DNA from: Butyricimonas faecalis
GTDB taxonomy: Bacteria > Bacteroidota > Bacteroidia > Bacteroidales > Marinifilaceae
Direction of reading: 5' to 3'
NCBI RefSeq assembly: GCF_003991565.1
Contig: NZ_CP032819.1
Span: forward strand, 806,001-870,000
DNA length: 64,000 bases
The notes beneath the pieces were generated by a model that ran no database searches, had not been told where the DNA came from, and saw only the letters and a list, made by a program, of their open reading frames with translations. Both the position numbers and the translations under genes were made by a program. Positions 17,367 through 26,618 of the stretch are shown piece after piece. Within the stretch, counting starts at the first letter, position 1. Every line of letters starts with the position of its first letter.

Positions 17367-18596
17367 ATGACGATTGAAAATTACATTCAAGCCGGCTTGC
17401 AACATTTAGGTGTCTACTCGGAAACCATCTCCGACATCATCTATTTCCTAGCTCTGCTTGTGATTATCGGTATGATCAACTGGATCACCCACGTGCTTAC
17501 CCGCCAATGGTTGGCACGCTTTGTACTTAAACTGACCAAACGGACGGCAACGAACTGGGATGACCTCATGTTCAGTCAACGATTTTTCAACCGACTGGGT
17601 CTGCTTATCGCCCCTATCATCATACAAATCGTATTCAAGGAGTTCGAGTGGACTCAATTTTCCTTCCTCATGCAACTGATCAACGTCTGGATCACGCTCT
17701 CCTTCCTGCTCATCGTGTCGAGTATTTTGGACGGTATCAACCGGATATACGACAGTTACCCGATAGCCAAAGACCGCCCGATCAAGGTATTCATTCAAGT
17801 GATCAAGATATTTTTTTACTGTGCCGCCATCATCATCATTATCAGTATACTGCTTGACAAAGATCCTTTCGCACTACTCGCCGGACTAGGAGCTATCTCT
17901 GCCGTTCTCATGTTGGTATTTAAGGATTCCATTCTCGGGTTTGTAGCAGGTATACAGCTAATATCCAACAGAATGGTAAACATCGGTGATTGGATCGTCA
18001 TGCCCAGCAGCAATGCCGATGGCGATGTGATTGAAATCAATCTCACCACCGTGAAAGTGCAGAACTGGGATAAAACCATCTCCACCATCCCGACTTACAA
18101 GCTCGTTTCTGAATCATTCACCAATTGGCGAGGAATGCAAGAATCCGGAGGGCGACGCATCAAACGTTCCGTCAACATTAACATTTATTCGGTGCATTAC
18201 CTCACCCATGAAGACCTTGAAAACTTAAAACAATCCGCCCTGCTCAAAAACTATATTGAAGGCAAAATGAAAGAGCTAAACGAGTACAATGCCAACGTGG
18301 AGAACCCGCTTGACAAACGCCATCTGACTAACATCGGGACTTTTCGGGAATACATGGAAGCATGGCTTGCCGCCAACCCCAACATCAACCTTGATATGAC
18401 CCACATGGTACGGCAACTACAACCCACCCCGACGGGAATTCCATTGGAAATCTACTGCTTCTCGGCACGCAAAGAGTGGGTGATCTACGAACGGGTGCAA
18501 GCCGACATCTTCGATCATTTGTTTGCCATCCTCCCGCTTTTCAAACTGAAAGTATTCCAATATCCGACGAACATGGAGTGGATGCAGGAAAAATAG
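17367..18596 (+). CDS. Mechanosensitive ion channel, MscS family
   Basis: 409 residues. Hydrophobic helices lie at about 22-45, 70-90, 100-120 and 145-165, then the pore helix GLGAISAVLMLVFKDSILGF at about 172-191. The MscS beta domain follows (ISNRMVNIGDWIVM, VIEINLTTVKVQNWD, TISTIPTYKLVSESF) and then a long C-terminal cytoplasmic part. It is an inner-membrane osmotic safety valve, in the YbdG-like size class. It stands 73 bases after the PEP-binding gene and ends at an inverted repeat shared with the convergent DUF1963 gene. Confidence 0.92.
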   Translation: MTIENYIQAGLQHLGVYSETISDIIYFLALLVIIGMINWITHVLTRQWLARFVLKLTKRTATNWDDLMFSQRFFNRLGLLIAPIIIQIVFKEFEWTQFSFLMQLINVWITLSFLLIVSSILDGINRIYDSYPIAKDRPIKVFIQVIKIFFYCAAIIIIISILLDKDPFALLAGLGAISAVLMLVFKDSILGFVAGIQLISNRMVNIGDWIVMPSSNADGDVIEINLTTVKVQNWDKTISTIPTYKLVSESFTNWRGMQESGGRRIKRSVNINIYSVHYLTHEDLENLKQSALLKNYIEGKMKELNEYNANVENPLDKRHLTNIGTFREYMEAWLAANPNINLDMTHMVRQLQPTPTGIPLEIYCFSARKEWVIYERVQADIFDHLFAILPLFKLKVFQYPTNMEWMQEK

Positions 18597-18607
18597 AATT
18601 TAAAATT

Positions 18608-18664
18608 TAGAATGTAGAATGTAGAATGAAATAGTCAATTCTACATTTTAAATTCTACATTCTA
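18608..18664. terminator. Inverted repeat between convergent genes, probable two-way terminator
   Basis: TAGAATGTAGAAT (18608-18620) is the exact reverse complement of ATTCTACATTCTA (18652-18664), and the bases between them are mostly further copies of the same word. It is AT-rich, and the right arm includes the stop codon of the DUF1963 gene. It uses the same wording as the AT spacer repeats, so it could be a repeat element as well as a terminator. Confidence 0.55.
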
Positions 18665-19666
18665 GTAGCAGTCCCAATGATACAACACCCGACTAAAGTC
18701 CCGTTTGGCTAAATTTTCCGGACGGATAAAGAAATTGCACACACCGGAATCACCCCACATGATCTTATAATCATCGGTTTCCTCAGAATCCAACTGGAAT
18801 AATAAGATTGAATTTCCCCTTAACTCTTGATGATATTCCCGCGGATCAAGTTGCGTGAAGAAAGGATACCCCCCAACGCGGTGTCCTCCCATGTCCAATT
18901 GGTCGTATACCTTATCCAGATCATCCTCCGAGGCACGATCCAAAGAGGGTATCCGAGCATCAGGATTTGCCTCATTATATGCATCAAGTAACAGCTTATC
19001 GAAACGATAATCGCCACCCCCCATCGGCATGGATGACTTCTCAAAATTCAACTTCAATTCACTATCTACCGGGAATCCATCCGGATATTCCACCCCATCC
19101 GTCGGTAAAGCCGAAAGCAAGGCAGATTCATCTTCTACAACCTCCTCATGGTAGATCACCCGAAACCCTTTCTGCTCTTCCGGGTTCTCAAAGTTCAAGC
19201 CATGGGCATTTTCTCCTGCAATATAAAACTGAAGAATTCCTTTGGTCGGGAAACCTTCCAACGGGGGCATCTCACTGAAATTTATCTGCGCCAAAAAACG
19301 CAACGGCAACAACTTCCGTTCTTCCACCTGCTCCACGATCTCACCCGAAGCCGCGGAAGGCATTGCAGCCGTATTCCCGTCCAATCCAGCAAAAGGTCCG
19401 GTTGCCACCTTTGCAGCCTCCACGGGGGCTTGTCCTTCCGTCACCACCGTACTCCCGGCCTCTTCATAAGGATAATCAAACCCTTTAGGCATATAAGGTA
19501 GTCCCCCAATCTTACTCTCCCAAGGTTTGGTCGCTCCCTTTTCCGGGATCAGCTTCACACACTCCGTCATCGTTTTTTCCTTGATAATCCTCAGCATTCG
19601 ATCTGCCGAAGTCTCTTTCTTCCCATCATTTCCACCACCTCCGAATATTTTATTAAAGAATCCCAT
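18662..19666 (-). CDS. DUF1963 (YwqG-like) domain protein
   Basis: 334 residues. Features of the YwqG/DUF1963 family are SKIGGLPYMPKGFDYP near 52-67, LLPLRFLAQINFSEMPPLEGFP, GILQFYI, and the C-terminal GGYPFFTQLDPRE with LLFQLDSEE and WGDSGVCNFFI. The segment between the SKIGGLPYMP box and LLPLRFLAQ contains a low-complexity insert rich in Ala, Gly and Val. The protein is cytoplasmic with unknown activity. It starts MGFFNKIFGGGGND and has no signal peptide. It is monocistronic, convergent with the MscS gene. Confidence 0.82.
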   Translation of the reverse strand: MGFFNKIFGGGGNDGKKETSADRMLRIIKEKTMTECVKLIPEKGATKPWESKIGGLPYMPKGFDYPYEEAGSTVVTEGQAPVEAAKVATGPFAGLDGNTAAMPSAASGEIVEQVEERKLLPLRFLAQINFSEMPPLEGFPTKGILQFYIAGENAHGLNFENPEEQKGFRVIYHEEVVEDESALLSALPTDGVEYPDGFPVDSELKLNFEKSSMPMGGGDYRFDKLLLDAYNEANPDARIPSLDRASEDDLDKVYDQLDMGGHRVGGYPFFTQLDPREYHQELRGNSILLFQLDSEETDDYKIMWGDSGVCNFFIRPENLAKRDFSRVLYHWDCY

Positions 19667-19835
19667 AATATCGTCTTATTAAATGATTTCCGAGCCAAAA
19701 ATACAAAAAAATATGGTAGTTATATACTATTTTGTAGTGAGATGTTAACTCCTACATGCAAGAAGGTATATTTACCATTCGTAATCAAATGGATAAGGGA
19801 TTCATTTCCAAGACAAGCGCCAATTCATTTCGCAA

Positions 19836-19905
19836 CAAAGACGTATCGCGGACGTTCGTGAACGTCTTTGATACGTCTTTGATACGAAATTAATACGTCT
19901 TTGAT
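19836..19905. repeat. Word-repeat cluster B: direct and inverted copies of GATACGTCTTTG
   Basis: Within the 307-base spacer 19667-19973, CAAAGACGTATC (19836-19847) and GATACGTCTTTG (19870-19881) are exact reverse complements. Nested inside is GACGTTC-GT-GAACGTC (19851-19866). ACGTCTTTGAT occurs three times in direct order between 19862 and 19904, with ATACGAAATTAATACG interleaved. No ORF covers it. The rest of the spacer shows only a possible -7 box (CAAAAATA, 19696-19703) for the DUF1963 gene. Confidence 0.7.
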
Positions 19906-19973
19906 CCCTAAGAACATCGAATATGCTATGGATGATAAACGTGTATTATCTAGGAAAAGTTTACTTTATTCCT

Positions 19974-22262
19974 TTACTTCATCCGTCTCATCACCCAAAT
20001 CAAACAACCACACACGACAATCAATGCCGGACATATCCAACGTAAGAAAATCTTAACCCAAGCAAATCCTGCCGGAGTCAAATACACATCATTATCTTTA
20101 GCTGCCGGACGATTGACATCAATGGGATATTCGTCATTCACCAACCACTTGAACATGCCATCGATTAGAGCATAATTAGACCTACGGAAATCCCGATTAG
20201 CCCCAAGTTCCGCATTACTGATACAATCCGCATCACCAAGAACAAAAATACGCTGTTCCTTTCCTTTCACATCGCGTCGTAAAGCGTAACCGGTCGTATA
20301 AGCTTTCTCTTTTTCACCTATAGCCTCATTCAAGGTTGGTTCTTCAAGAGAGAAGTTTTTAGTTTCCAGTTCATTCCAACATCCCGTAGCATCTGTTGTA
20401 AATACAGGTATTACCTCAAACCCGACATTCTCCGTCTCACAAATAGCTGCAGCAGAAGGCATCGTAAGTACATTATTCAATTCAACCATACGGGTAAAAA
20501 TAGGCTCTAACTTAGCTCCCTCCGGTGTAAAGGTAGTCCAAAGATAATCGGCTGTATATCCTTCACGAGGCTGTACCAACACTCCCGGTACAAAAGCAAG
20601 TCCTAATTGTTTCAAAACCGGAGCCGTATATTCTTGACGACGCGGTTCCCCGATCACGATCAAATTACCGCCACGTTCTATGTAACGTTTTACTTGAATC
20701 AATTCATCATCTGTCAAAGCTTTCCGTAAATCAGCAACAACAAGTACATCCACATCTGCAGGAATGTCCCCTCCGGCCGAAAGCGTAAGCGTGTATGGTG
20801 TATATCCCTGGTTGATAAGGGCACCACGAGAATCAAGAATGGTTGTAAAAGAGGTATAGTTTATCCCTGACTTGTCATGTATGCTACGCTCTCCGTGGCC
20901 TCCTAAAAAAGCTACCTGAGGACTTTTTGAAACCATGGTCTTTAACGCGGCTGAAATTTCCGCTTCTGAAGGATATTTCCCTTGGTCGTTAAACATACGC
21001 AAGAAAGCTTTTTGACCATTTTCACGCTCGATAAGAAATACATAACGATACTCCTGTGTAGAAAGATCTATCTTCTCCCGCATTTGTTCAGGTGTAAGAA
21101 TACTCTTGGGATTGATGTCGGAAGTCAGTACAAGGCGTTCAATTGCTTTATCCATTTCCTCGCGTGAAGCATTGGCTCCGGCAGCATTATCGTAATAATA
21201 GTAGCTTTTCAATTTAATTTCCGGCTTGAAACGAATAAACGTCTCAAATATACGCCGGTTATTATTCCAATTGGTAGGCATTCCCAGATATCCCAATTGG
21301 TCAAGAAGATTCACGTAGGAGGTAATAGAAAGACCACCATCCACCTGTTTCAATATCTCTTGGCTATTGGGGGTAAGCGTACGATCCTTATTGGCCGTGG
21401 CATCATAAAAGCATTTGAGTTGAGGGATCGTGGAAACATAGCCGAGAAACGCGATACAAACGACCAAACCCACATACTTACCCACTTTTACTCCCATAGA
21501 ACAACTTTGTCTGGCAAATTGCAATTTCAACACGGAAAAACCGATGAACATGGCAGACACAAGGATAAAATAAAGAATATCTTCACTACATATCAACCCG
21601 CGAATGGATTCATCTGCACGGCCCTTGATCGAGAACCAATACATAATCTCACGAACCCCCTCTATGTGCTGCCACAGGCTGCCGATAAAATTTAAGAAAC
21701 TGATCAGCGTTAGCGTTCCCAAAGCAGCCACAATCTGATAAGAAGTCAACGTCGACATGAAAAGCCCGATCGCCGCGTAAGTGGCCATCAACAAATAAAG
21801 TCCCAACCAACCGGAAAGTACAAGTGAGAGATCAAAATCCTTAATGGAAAAATAAGCAACAATGACCAGTATCAGTACGCTTCCCATCATGATAAAACCA
21901 TAAATCAACATGGAAAGATACTTTCCAAAAATAATCTGGAAACTACTGATCGGGGAAGAAAAAAGCAGTTTTATAGAACCACTACTATATTCCCGGCTCA
22001 TCAAACCCATTGTCAGCAATGGGATATAGAGGTAGAGCGTGGTTTGTATCGTTGTATAAGGAGCAAAACCTCCTATAACGAAAAGCATATAACTCTGGTA
22101 TCCTTGTACCTGGTCAAGAGTCTTCGCGTTCACCGAATACTCTAATATATTTACAAAACTGCCAAAAACCTGAAATACGAATATCACTAATATCAACCAG
22201 GCTATCGGAGAATAAAAGAGTGTACCTAACTCCGATTTTGCTATTTTATATATTGCTCTCAT
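19974..22262 (-). CDS. GldF-GldG fusion: ABC-2 permease joined to Gldg-type auxiliary domain (module 2)
   Basis: 762 residues. The first 245 or so form an ABC-2 permease with six hydrophobic helices (SPIAWLILVIFVFQVFG start, LLTMGLMSREYSSGSIKLL loop). A further helix near 265 leads into a large extracytoplasmic GldG/ABC_transp_aux domain (VAFLGGHGERSIHDK, DVLVVADLRKALTDDEL, GGNLIVIGEPRR, FVLGDADCISNAELGANRDF), and one C-terminal helix follows. It resembles GldF plus GldG of gliding bacteria in one chain. It pairs with the ATPase gene 8 bases upstream and closely resembles the product of 23228-25528. The transported substrate is unknown. Confidence 0.88.
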   Translation of the reverse strand: MRAIYKIAKSELGTLFYSPIAWLILVIFVFQVFGSFVNILEYSVNAKTLDQVQGYQSYMLFVIGGFAPYTTIQTTLYLYIPLLTMGLMSREYSSGSIKLLFSSPISSFQIIFGKYLSMLIYGFIMMGSVLILVIVAYFSIKDFDLSLVLSGWLGLYLLMATYAAIGLFMSTLTSYQIVAALGTLTLISFLNFIGSLWQHIEGVREIMYWFSIKGRADESIRGLICSEDILYFILVSAMFIGFSVLKLQFARQSCSMGVKVGKYVGLVVCIAFLGYVSTIPQLKCFYDATANKDRTLTPNSQEILKQVDGGLSITSYVNLLDQLGYLGMPTNWNNNRRIFETFIRFKPEIKLKSYYYYDNAAGANASREEMDKAIERLVLTSDINPKSILTPEQMREKIDLSTQEYRYVFLIERENGQKAFLRMFNDQGKYPSEAEISAALKTMVSKSPQVAFLGGHGERSIHDKSGINYTSFTTILDSRGALINQGYTPYTLTLSAGGDIPADVDVLVVADLRKALTDDELIQVKRYIERGGNLIVIGEPRRQEYTAPVLKQLGLAFVPGVLVQPREGYTADYLWTTFTPEGAKLEPIFTRMVELNNVLTMPSAAAICETENVGFEVIPVFTTDATGCWNELETKNFSLEEPTLNEAIGEKEKAYTTGYALRRDVKGKEQRIFVLGDADCISNAELGANRDFRRSNYALIDGMFKWLVNDEYPIDVNRPAAKDNDVYLTPAGFAWVKIFLRWICPALIVVCGCLIWVMRRMK

Positions 22263-22270
22263 AACGTTTA

Positions 22271-23206
22271 TTAAAATTTATCGATCAATCTTTTTCCTGA
22301 CAATTGAGCAAAAATTTCTTCTAAAGAAATTCTTTCCAACGTAATCTCACACAATCCCCAACCACCGTGAACGCAAGCATTTGCCACGACTTCTGTTATA
22401 TCTTCTCTCTTGTCAAATTGTACTCTTAAAGTATTTTTATCCAGATGTTTGAGACGTACAACCCCGGGAATGGCAAGGAGGTCTTCATCTGCAGGAGGAT
22501 TATCGAGTTTGACGATAAATGTATCCGGTTTCACGTAATTATCAAACTCTTCCAACGTACCGGAGAATACAAGGTGCCCGTGTTCTATCATCTTGATATC
22601 ATCACACATGGCTTGAACTTCCGACAAAATGTGCGTGGAAAGCAAGACGGCATGATCGACCGCAATCTCTTTAATCAGTTTACGTATTTCAAGAATTTGA
22701 TTCGGGTCCAAACCATTCGTCGGTTCATCCAACACGACAAACTTCGGATTATGCACGATCGCCTGCGCTATTCCCAACCGCTGCTGGTATCCGCCCGAAA
22801 GATTACGAATGAGTCGCTTGCTGAAATGGGCTATACTGCAACGCTCTTTGGCTATTTCAACCGCTTGCTTGATCTTTTTGGGATCCATGAGTCTCATTTC
22901 TGCGGCAAACGTAAGATATTCATCCACCGTGTGATCCGGATACAAGGGTGGTTTTTGAGGAAGAAAACCGATATTCTTTTTTGCCTCCACTGAATTTTTG
23001 CGAGTATCAATACCGTTAATATATACGGTTCCGTCAGTCTGATTCAATACACCGCAAATAATGTTCATCGTTGTTGATTTCCCCGCACCATTGGACCCTA
23101 ATAAGCCTAATATCCCCTTGCGGTTTACCTCGAAATTTATATCTTGAATTGCCCAATCCACCGTATAGCGATGGGACAAGTGTTCTACTCTTACAATAGA
23201 TTCCAT
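22271..23206 (-). CDS. ABC transporter ATP-binding protein, GldA-like (module 2)
   Basis: 311 residues. Walker A is GSNGAGKST at 37-45, the signature is NLSGGYQQRLGIAQAI, and Walker B is FVVLDEPTNGLDPNQ; STHILSEVQAMCDDI carries the switch histidine. A C-terminal extension of about 90 residues is of the type seen in GldA/CcmA-like ATPases. It powers the GldFG-like fusion encoded next. It is a close paralogue of 25540-26481, which points to tandem duplication of the pair. It lies 21 bases downstream of the module 1 fusion gene. Confidence 0.93.
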   Translation of the reverse strand: MESIVRVEHLSHRYTVDWAIQDINFEVNRKGILGLLGSNGAGKSTTMNIICGVLNQTDGTVYINGIDTRKNSVEAKKNIGFLPQKPPLYPDHTVDEYLTFAAEMRLMDPKKIKQAVEIAKERCSIAHFSKRLIRNLSGGYQQRLGIAQAIVHNPKFVVLDEPTNGLDPNQILEIRKLIKEIAVDHAVLLSTHILSEVQAMCDDIKMIEHGHLVFSGTLEEFDNYVKPDTFIVKLDNPPADEDLLAIPGVVRLKHLDKNTLRVQFDKREDITEVVANACVHGGWGLCEITLERISLEEIFAQLSGKRLIDKF

Positions 23207-23227
23207 GATTTTTCTGTTTAAAAATTA

Positions 23228-25528
23228 CTATTTACCCCTTCTCTTAAACCATACCAAGAAATACAACAATAGTATCACAGCCGGGAAGATAACCACAAAT
23301 ACTAATTTCAAAGTACCTCTTGATTGGTACGACAATTTTATATGATTATCCGGTTGATCAGGACGAGGGAAATAAGTCGGGTATCGATAATCGGCCATCC
23401 AGCTGCACATCAGCGTGGTCAATTGCCCGTTAGCAACCCAGTAAACCCTCTGTTTACTGAATTCGCCAGTCGTCATCCAGTCTGCATCACCAAAAATCAT
23501 GATTCGTTGTTCCTTACCATTCACTTGGCGAGTTAATGCCAACACCACGGGTAATTGCTGATTGATTTCTCCTGCTTTCGGATTAAAAACCGGAGTTTCC
23601 CCCTCAAAATCTGTCGTTTCCAATTCCGTCCATGAACCTGCAGGAGAAGCAACCAACGGTACAACATTGTAACCTTTATCCGTCGTATAATTCAAGGCTA
23701 CAGCCCCTGTCATACTTAACGGATAGTTTCTACTCGACCAATGTGCAAATGTCGGGTTAATCATCCCGCTTTGCGGGGTAAAAACAGCATTTATATTTGT
23801 AGGATTTTCATCTTTACGAGGTAAAACCAACATACCCGGTAATGCTTGCACTCCAAAGTCAGCAAGTAACTCACCCATCACGGCAGAACGATTGACATCC
23901 GTGGCTATAATCAAATGGCGACCACTTGCCACGTAATCCCTTATTTTTTCTAGCTCTACTTTTGAGAAGGCTTCTTTCGGATCTATAATTAAAAGTATCT
24001 GCACATCGTCAGGAATACCCCAATCTTCCGTGAGCGGAATGCTTACCGGATCAAATCCCTGGTTGATCAATGAATGCCGGCCTGAACCATTGGTGAAAAG
24101 CCACCCTATCTCCCGATCGCCACTCTTGTTCATTTCACGTTCTCCATGTCCATAAAGAGCTCCCATTTTCACAGCCCCATCTTTCATTCTCAATAAGGCA
24201 ACTGAAATCTCCTGTTCACTCGGATAAGGATTTAAATCATTATACATACGCAAATACGTCCAATTCCCTTCACTGTCTTCAAGAGTACGAACAACTTGAT
24301 TATTCTCCCCGCTCAAATCATGAATTTCCCGCATCTCTTCAGGAGAAAGTACGTCATCGAAATCCAACCCGTTCACTTTAGCTTGTTTACGCGCCGCTTC
24401 CTCCAAATCATCTCCCGGGGCACAACAAGAATGTCCGTTCAACACGTGGTCATAATAATAAATATATTTAAACTTCATGTCCGGTTTGAAACGATAGTAC
24501 TTGCTGAACGCGGACATATCCCCTATCCGACTTTTTGGAAATACCTTGGCTGCCATATGTTCATCCATGATATTGACATAAGTTGTCAAAGTCAGTTCCT
24601 GTCCATCATAACGTTTTAATATGTCACGACTTTTGGGTGTTAGCGTCAATTGTTCATCGCGAGAGAGATCCGTGATACATACTGTCGTTCGACGGGATGT
24701 GGCATAACCGATACCTACAATCACGACAACCAAAGCCAAATATTTCACCATTTTCACGTACCACGGTTTACTCTGTCTTGCAAACTGTAATTTCATAATA
24801 GACATTCCGATAAACAAAGCAGGCATCAAAATAAAATACAAAACATCACCGCTATTTATCAAACCGGCTATTGGACCATGAGGACCGCTACAAATCCAAT
24901 AAGTTATATCTCTCCAAAAATCAACTCCCTGGAAAACCCCACCAATCACTTGTAAAAAAGTCAATGCAGCAAAAGTACCGATAGCCGCAACTACCTGATA
25001 GGAGGTCAAACAAGAAACAAACAACCCTACCGCAGAGTAAAGGCACATGATCAGGTAAATCCCGATTAAACCGGTGATAGCCACTGGATAATCAAAATCC
25101 TTTATAATAAACATATAAAAGACCACGTAAACCGTAACGATAGCCAGCATAATTAACCCATAGAACATCATGGAAAGGAACTTACCCAACACGATTTGGG
25201 TACTGGTAATCGGGGAAGAATACAATAACTTGATCGAACCACTACTGAATTCCCGGCTCATCAACCCCATCGTTAATAACGGGAAATAGAGGTACAAATA
25301 AGAAAGTACCCCGGGAAACAATGGCGTACCGAAACCGGAAAGCAAGAAATAAACGGTCAATCCGTCCCTTTCCCGGTTATTTACCACAAAATCTTTCAAT
25401 TCCCATATAATCCTGTCTGTAAAGACCATACTCAGCTGAAACGTGAATATCACCAATACCAACCAGGCTATCGGCGAACAAAACAAAGAGTTTAATTCTG
25501 ATTTCGCTATTCTATATATTGTTTTCAT
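23228..25528 (-). CDS. GldF-GldG fusion: ABC-2 permease joined to Gldg-type auxiliary domain (module 1)
   Basis: 766 residues with the same plan as 19974-22262: an N-terminal ABC-2 permease (SPIAWLVLVIFTFQLSM, LLTMGLMSREFSSGSIKLL), a helix near 268, an extracytoplasmic GldG-like domain (MGALYGHGEREMNKSG, ILLIIDPKEAFSKVELEKI, RHLIIATDVNRSAVMGEL, IMIFGDADWMTTGEFSKQ) and a final helix before KRRGK. The extracytoplasmic halves differ more between the copies than the permease halves, which suggests different partners or substrates. It follows its ATPase by 11 bases. Confidence 0.88.
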   Translation of the reverse strand: MKTIYRIAKSELNSLFCSPIAWLVLVIFTFQLSMVFTDRIIWELKDFVVNNRERDGLTVYFLLSGFGTPLFPGVLSYLYLYFPLLTMGLMSREFSSGSIKLLYSSPITSTQIVLGKFLSMMFYGLIMLAIVTVYVVFYMFIIKDFDYPVAITGLIGIYLIMCLYSAVGLFVSCLTSYQVVAAIGTFAALTFLQVIGGVFQGVDFWRDITYWICSGPHGPIAGLINSGDVLYFILMPALFIGMSIMKLQFARQSKPWYVKMVKYLALVVVIVGIGYATSRRTTVCITDLSRDEQLTLTPKSRDILKRYDGQELTLTTYVNIMDEHMAAKVFPKSRIGDMSAFSKYYRFKPDMKFKYIYYYDHVLNGHSCCAPGDDLEEAARKQAKVNGLDFDDVLSPEEMREIHDLSGENNQVVRTLEDSEGNWTYLRMYNDLNPYPSEQEISVALLRMKDGAVKMGALYGHGEREMNKSGDREIGWLFTNGSGRHSLINQGFDPVSIPLTEDWGIPDDVQILLIIDPKEAFSKVELEKIRDYVASGRHLIIATDVNRSAVMGELLADFGVQALPGMLVLPRKDENPTNINAVFTPQSGMINPTFAHWSSRNYPLSMTGAVALNYTTDKGYNVVPLVASPAGSWTELETTDFEGETPVFNPKAGEINQQLPVVLALTRQVNGKEQRIMIFGDADWMTTGEFSKQRVYWVANGQLTTLMCSWMADYRYPTYFPRPDQPDNHIKLSYQSRGTLKLVFVVIFPAVILLLYFLVWFKRRGK

Positions 25529-25539
25529 ACACTATAACA

Positions 25540-26481
25540 TTAAAATTTATCGACCACTCGCTTTCCCGATAGCTGGGCAAAGATCTCATCCATAGACACT
25601 TTTTCCATCTGAATTTCACTTAACCTCCATCCCCGGTTCACACAAATTTCTGCCACACGTTTCGCTTCTTCCTCTCCTTCCCGTTCGAATTGTAACCGGA
25701 AAGTATGTTCATCCAGTTTTTTCACTTTGACAACACCCGGAATATTCTTCAACTCCTCTTCTGTCGGGGCATTTTCCAATCTAACAATGCAATTGTTGGA
25801 TTTAACGCTATTATGGAATTCATCTATTGAACCGGAGAATATCAGATTCCCGTGTTCAATCATCTTAATCGTATGACAGATAGCCTCCACCTCGGATAAG
25901 ATGTGCGTGGAAAGCAGTACCGCATGATCTTGTGCAATCTCTCGAATCAATTCCCGAATCTCCAATATCTGATTGGGATCCAATCCATTCGTGGGCTCAT
26001 CCAATACCACAAGCTTCGGATTATGCACAATTGCCTGCGCTATACCTAAACGTTGCTGATAACCTCCCGAAAGATTTTTTACCAGACGTTTGCTGAAATG
26101 AGCAATCCCACAACGTTCTTTTGCCAACTTCACGGCAGCCTTTACCTCTCTATCATCCATCAACCGAAGATGGGCACAATAGGTCAGGTATTCATCCACG
26201 TTATGATCCGTGTACAAAGGCGGCTTCTGCGGTAAAAAACCGATATATTTCTTGGCTTCTACAGGATTTTTACGGGTATCTATTCCGTTAATGTAAACAG
26301 TTCCTTCCGTTTGGTTCAAAACGCCACAAATAATATTCATCGTGGTCGATTTACCTGCTCCATTAGAACCTAAAAGCCCTAGAATTCCCTTTTGATTTAT
26401 CTCAAAATTTATATCCCTGATCGCCCACTGCACGCTATAACGATGGGATAAATGTTCCACTCTTACAATTGGTTCTTCCAT
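25540..26481 (-). CDS. ABC transporter ATP-binding protein, GldA-like (module 1)
   Basis: 313 residues. It has Walker A GSNGAGKST, the signature NLSGGYQQRLGIAQAI, Walker B LVVLDEPTNGLDPNQ and the switch region STHILSEVEAICHTI, all nearly identical to the second ATPase at 22271-23206. It is the first gene of a four-gene leftward operon (ATPase, fusion, ATPase, fusion). The 137-base spacer upstream holds the hairpin that ends the neighbouring SusC/SusD operon but no clear TAnnTTTG promoter. Confidence 0.93.
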   Translation of the reverse strand: MEEPIVRVEHLSHRYSVQWAIRDINFEINQKGILGLLGSNGAGKSTTMNIICGVLNQTEGTVYINGIDTRKNPVEAKKYIGFLPQKPPLYTDHNVDEYLTYCAHLRLMDDREVKAAVKLAKERCGIAHFSKRLVKNLSGGYQQRLGIAQAIVHNPKLVVLDEPTNGLDPNQILEIRELIREIAQDHAVLLSTHILSEVEAICHTIKMIEHGNLIFSGSIDEFHNSVKSNNCIVRLENAPTEEELKNIPGVVKVKKLDEHTFRLQFEREGEEEAKRVAEICVNRGWRLSEIQMEKVSMDEIFAQLSGKRVVDKF

Positions 26482-26572
26482 AAATTTCTTTTTACAATGA
26501 CCTATTTATATACACAACACTCCCTTAGAGATTGTTTTTCTACAATCCCAGAATTATCTAATTTACAATCTA

Positions 26573-26612
26573 TTGCACACGGGGAAAGCCACAATGGCAA
26601 TCCCGTGTGCAA
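26573..26612 (-). terminator. Strong hairpin at the end of SusC/SusD operon 1
   Basis: TTGCACACGGG (26573-26583) and CCCGTGTGCAA (26602-26612) are exact 11-bp reverse complements, with a nested GCCA-CAA-TGGC stem in the loop. It starts 6 bases after the stop of the PKD-like gene. No T tract follows on the minus strand, so it may stabilise the 3' end rather than terminate by itself. Confidence 0.65.
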
Positions 26613-26618
26613 AAAAGG

